Origin: an uncultured Cellvibrionales bacterium
Lineage (GTDB): Bacteria > Pseudomonadota > Gammaproteobacteria > Pseudomonadales > Dasaniaceae
NCBI GenBank assembly: GCA_913019905.1
Contig: CAJVZD010000020.1
Coordinates: 28,284 to 92,283, forward strand
Reading direction: 5' to 3'
Length of the DNA stretch: 64,000 nt
Below the pieces are notes generated by a model. The model did not search any database. It saw nothing but the letters and a program-made list of their open reading frames with translations, and had not been told where the DNA came from. The position numbers and the translations under genes were made by a program. This document shows positions 61,928 through 64,000 of the stretch, piece by piece; position 1 is the stretch's first letter; each line of letters starts with the position of its first letter.

Positions 61928-62713
61928 TCAGTCCCTCGAATACAAATTAATACGTTGTTTGGTTTGACGTAATTTTTCAAGAGTGTCGGAGGACAGACCT
62001 TTTGATACCCCGATGTAAACCGGCGAGGAAAAGCCAAAAAAGCTCGAACAAGCTATATGGCGGTAATATTTGCTATTCACATTATAAACAGAAAATATAT
62101 TAGCGACGTACGCCGCATCCGCCCGCCCGGACGCAACGAGATTTATGGTTCTATCCAAAACATCCTCTCCAAAAACAGGGGAAATTTGTTCTCCGTATTT
62201 TTTTAAGATAGGTACAGGTTCTACTCCACCAGGATAAACGGTATTTAGAAAACGCCAGTGTTTTACAGTACTGAGAAACGGGACAAAGTTTTCTTTTCGA
62301 AAACAAAGTCCGGGGATTTCAAATAGAACCGGCTCTGGCGTTAGTAGCGAGACATCATCAATACTATCGCTATATAAAGGAAAAGCCAGATCGATATTGT
62401 TTGCGATCAATGCCTGTTTTAGTCGCTTGGGGGGTAGGGTTTTAAATTTTGCAGCATACCCTGACCCTGCCTCGCGAAGCATTTTGCTTAAGTCTTCAAC
62501 GGCAGTGCCTCCTATAACTCCATTCGTGACTGTAATGAGGGGAGGATAATCAAAGACCCCGATGGTTAAGGATGAATCATCATTTGCGGCGACCTCCTGA
62601 TTGTTAGCCACCGTACTTGTGAGAGCTACGACAAGCGGCAAAATCCATCGTGTAAAGGTCCTCCTGCCCAGAAATGGATTGAATGATCTAGGCTGTGCTT
62701 GTTCAATCAACAT
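61928..62713 (-). CDS. Periplasmic solute-binding-like protein, divergent paralogue 5
   Basis: 261 aa with an N-terminal TM/signal (WILPLVVALTSTVA). The body (SLTIGVFDYPPLIT, LPPKRLKQALIANNIDLAFPLY, LVASGRADAAYVANIF) follows family-3 solute-binding proteins and loosely the orphan group in this window. It lies 30 bp after the DUF3365 gene and is probably co-transcribed with it. No transporter subunits nearby; a sensory partner role is possible. Confidence 0.8.
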   Translation of the reverse strand: MLIEQAQPRSFNPFLGRRTFTRWILPLVVALTSTVANNQEVAANDDSSLTIGVFDYPPLITVTNGVIGGTAVEDLSKMLREAGSGYAAKFKTLPPKRLKQALIANNIDLAFPLYSDSIDDVSLLTPEPVLFEIPGLCFRKENFVPFLSTVKHWRFLNTVYPGGVEPVPILKKYGEQISPVFGEDVLDRTINLVASGRADAAYVANIFSVYNVNSKYYRHIACSSFFGFSSPVYIGVSKGLSSDTLEKLRQTKQRINLYSRD

Positions 62714-62743
62714 ATTTTCAATACTTACCTGCTGATAGCAAAA

Positions 62744-63523
62744 TTACTGATCGCGTAAAAGGCGGTCTTTGACATCAAACCCGATAGAGAGGCTAACACC
62801 GCCTGCGAGCTCATTAAGCTTGAAGTTCTGCATTGTGAAGCCCGCCATGTTTTCTGCACTCCACGTCTCCCTGGATTTTCCAGAATTAGAAGGATTGTCT
62901 TCAATACTTCCGTGGCAACTAAGGCATTGGCGTTTGTGATAGATTGGACGCAGGGTCCTCAAAAACTTGCCCTGTCTTGATATTGTCACCTCCCGAAAAG
63001 CCTGATCTCTGGACCACCGTGAATCTTGCATTTTCTTCAATACACCTGTTTCCCATTGGTCAGGTACATTTAGCTCATTAACCAATCGGTTTTTTAGACC
63101 AACAAACTTAATTGATACCGAGTAACCCCCGTTTGAAAACCGCTGCGACAACTGAAAAGCAAAACCCGCAGGGATAAAACCCTTGAAATCAATTTCCTTA
63201 TCTAAAATTAGCGCACGATTATCATCCATGACGCCGACCATCGAATTAAGCAAATAAGCCTTGATCGGGTGATCTGCAACAGGAAACGGAGAATGATAGG
63301 TTTCCCGGTGGACATTTTTAACCTGGGCGATGAACTCATCACCGAAGAGTAAATTTTTATTCGGTTGTTTCGAATTGATAAGAGCTTGATTTCTAAAAAT
63401 ATAAATCTGCGCAGCGCCAAAAATGTTAGTAATTTCATCAGACAGTTTACGGGCCTGGTCAAGATCTAAACCGAAGCAACTGCCAGCATATAAAGTCATC
63501 AATATGAGTATTTTCGAATTCAT
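62744..63523 (-). CDS. Periplasmic DUF3365/Tll0287-like haem-motif protein
   Basis: About 259 aa from ATG 63523 (signal MNSKILILMTLYAGSCFG); the track start is four codons earlier. PAS-like DUF3365 fold text: YHSPFPVADHPIKAYLLNSM early and RTLRPIYHKRQCLSCHGSIEDN late, giving one CxxCH c-type haem-binding motif. Such domains are proposed periplasmic redox or gas sensors, usually fused to kinases or MCPs; here it is stand-alone. First gene of a two-gene operon with the solute-binding-like protein. Confidence 0.85.
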   Translation of the reverse strand: MNSKILILMTLYAGSCFGLDLDQARKLSDEITNIFGAAQIYIFRNQALINSKQPNKNLLFGDEFIAQVKNVHRETYHSPFPVADHPIKAYLLNSMVGVMDDNRALILDKEIDFKGFIPAGFAFQLSQRFSNGGYSVSIKFVGLKNRLVNELNVPDQWETGVLKKMQDSRWSRDQAFREVTISRQGKFLRTLRPIYHKRQCLSCHGSIEDNPSNSGKSRETWSAENMAGFTMQNFKLNELAGGVSLSIGFDVKDRLLRDQ

Positions 63524-63925
63524 AAAGATTTGCACTGTTACGCCGATCTACAAGAATCGTTCATGAGATATGTCAGCTGCAGTGATATAACACTCATGGA
63601 CTCGCGGTTAGGACATTATTTCTATTTAAAGAAGTATAGTAGAGATTGGGTAGGTCTACTTTGGTTGATATGACTGTAGCTTACAGGTGTGATTTGGATC
63701 CTCTCGGTGAGCGTTCCATTTCGAAATTTATGATAAATATCGCCGCTACGAACACATTTATTTTTTGTATTTCAGAACACTCAGGGCGTGTACATAATTC
63801 GGTGGTAGAGTTTTTCGCAATCAGCTCTGGACATAGTATATAGCGGGCAATATGGCGGACGAGGCGGGGAAAAACATGTAGCTTTAGTAAGCTCCATATA
63901 TCGTCAGCATAATCAGCATTCAATT

Positions 63926-64000
63926 TTATTCTTTTGATTTCAATCCACGCCCAGCAACATGCTCAAGCGTGCCGTTGTGGGCTTTGCACTGTAGCGCATC
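63926..64000 (-). CDS. Possible C-terminal end of a truncated minus-strand gene
   Basis: Open from the window edge for 24 codons, ending GTLEHVAGRGLKSKE*. Too short to assign. The stretch 63524-63925 before it holds only overlapping opposite-strand frames without RBS or family resemblance. Confidence 0.2.
   Translation of the reverse strand, partial: DALQCKAHNGTLEHVAGRGLKSKE

Noticed and set aside
63681-63923. 80-aa minus ORF and overlapping 63646-63843 plus ORF
   Set aside because: Mutually overlapping frames with no RBS or family resemblance.
1-64000. tRNA, rRNA or CRISPR features
   Set aside because: Scanned by eye for T-loop GGTTCGA-type motifs and regularly spaced repeats; none with a supporting structure was found.

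Overview
The window looks like a chromosomal segment of a marine-type, aerobic gammaproteobacterium of moderate GC. This rests on recognised families: a RegB/RegA redox pair, an ECF sigma factor with a ChrR anti-sigma and lipid-modification operon, YfbR, a Baeyer-Villiger monooxygenase, and several hybrid sensor kinases. A Spongiibacteraceae/Cellvibrionales-like host is a guess that I could not test. No rRNA, tRNA, CRISPR, prophage or transposase gene was seen.

Layout. 1-10.6 kb is a catabolic region: the end of a molybdenum hydroxylase large subunit, an epoxide hydrolase-like enzyme, a luciferase-like flavin oxidoreductase, an acyl-CoA-dehydrogenase-fold flavin monooxygenase with a divergent AraC regulator, a tandem-domain HxlR regulator, and a carotenoid/stilbene cleavage dioxygenase with an SCP2-type thiolase. 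10.9-15.4 kb holds a persulfide-dioxygenase/rhodanese fusion, two periplasmic solute-binding-like proteins, DUF2277, a GNAT enzyme and a decayed outer-membrane protein. 15.6-20.1 kb is a CheX-CheY-GGDEF operon preceded by a kinase stub and facing an intact CheA-like membrane kinase. 20.7-27.6 kb contains a promoter-leader-terminator unit before argC, marR-nnrU with a perfect operator-like palindrome, a LysR regulator, a PhoD-like phosphatase, a MITE-like palindromic element and a ParD-like/MetAP pair. 28-36.2 kb has an orphan VWA protein, a MASE3-like hybrid kinase and a run of small minus-strand genes with short tandem repeats at their 5' ends. 36.5-40 kb has a BVMO, another solute-binding-like protein, a decayed gene and a globin.

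40.2-48.1 kb is the clearest functional unit: rpoE-chrR and a divergent eight-gene lipid operon (NTF2-like, SDR, FAD oxidoreductase, DUF1365, cyclopropane synthase-like, DUF2878, unknown, DUF3833). Two facing promoters share the form TGATCC-N18-TATA. It is followed by a nitrobindin-like protein and the RegBA redox pair, so 40-51 kb looks like a redox/singlet-oxygen response neighbourhood.

52.2-57.3 kb has CbiX, a DHFR strikingly like integron-borne DfrA1, a second MITE copy that supplies the DHFR stop codon, and an AhpD/CMD-family gene interrupted by one in-frame TGA exactly where the catalytic Cys of CxxC should be. That gene is most simply a selenoprotein (Sec250) and is the most interesting find. 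A fatty acid desaturase and an MDR dehydrogenase follow. 57.9-63.5 kb ends the window with a 7TMR-DISM hybrid kinase, DUF1203, and a solute-binding-like/DUF3365 pair.
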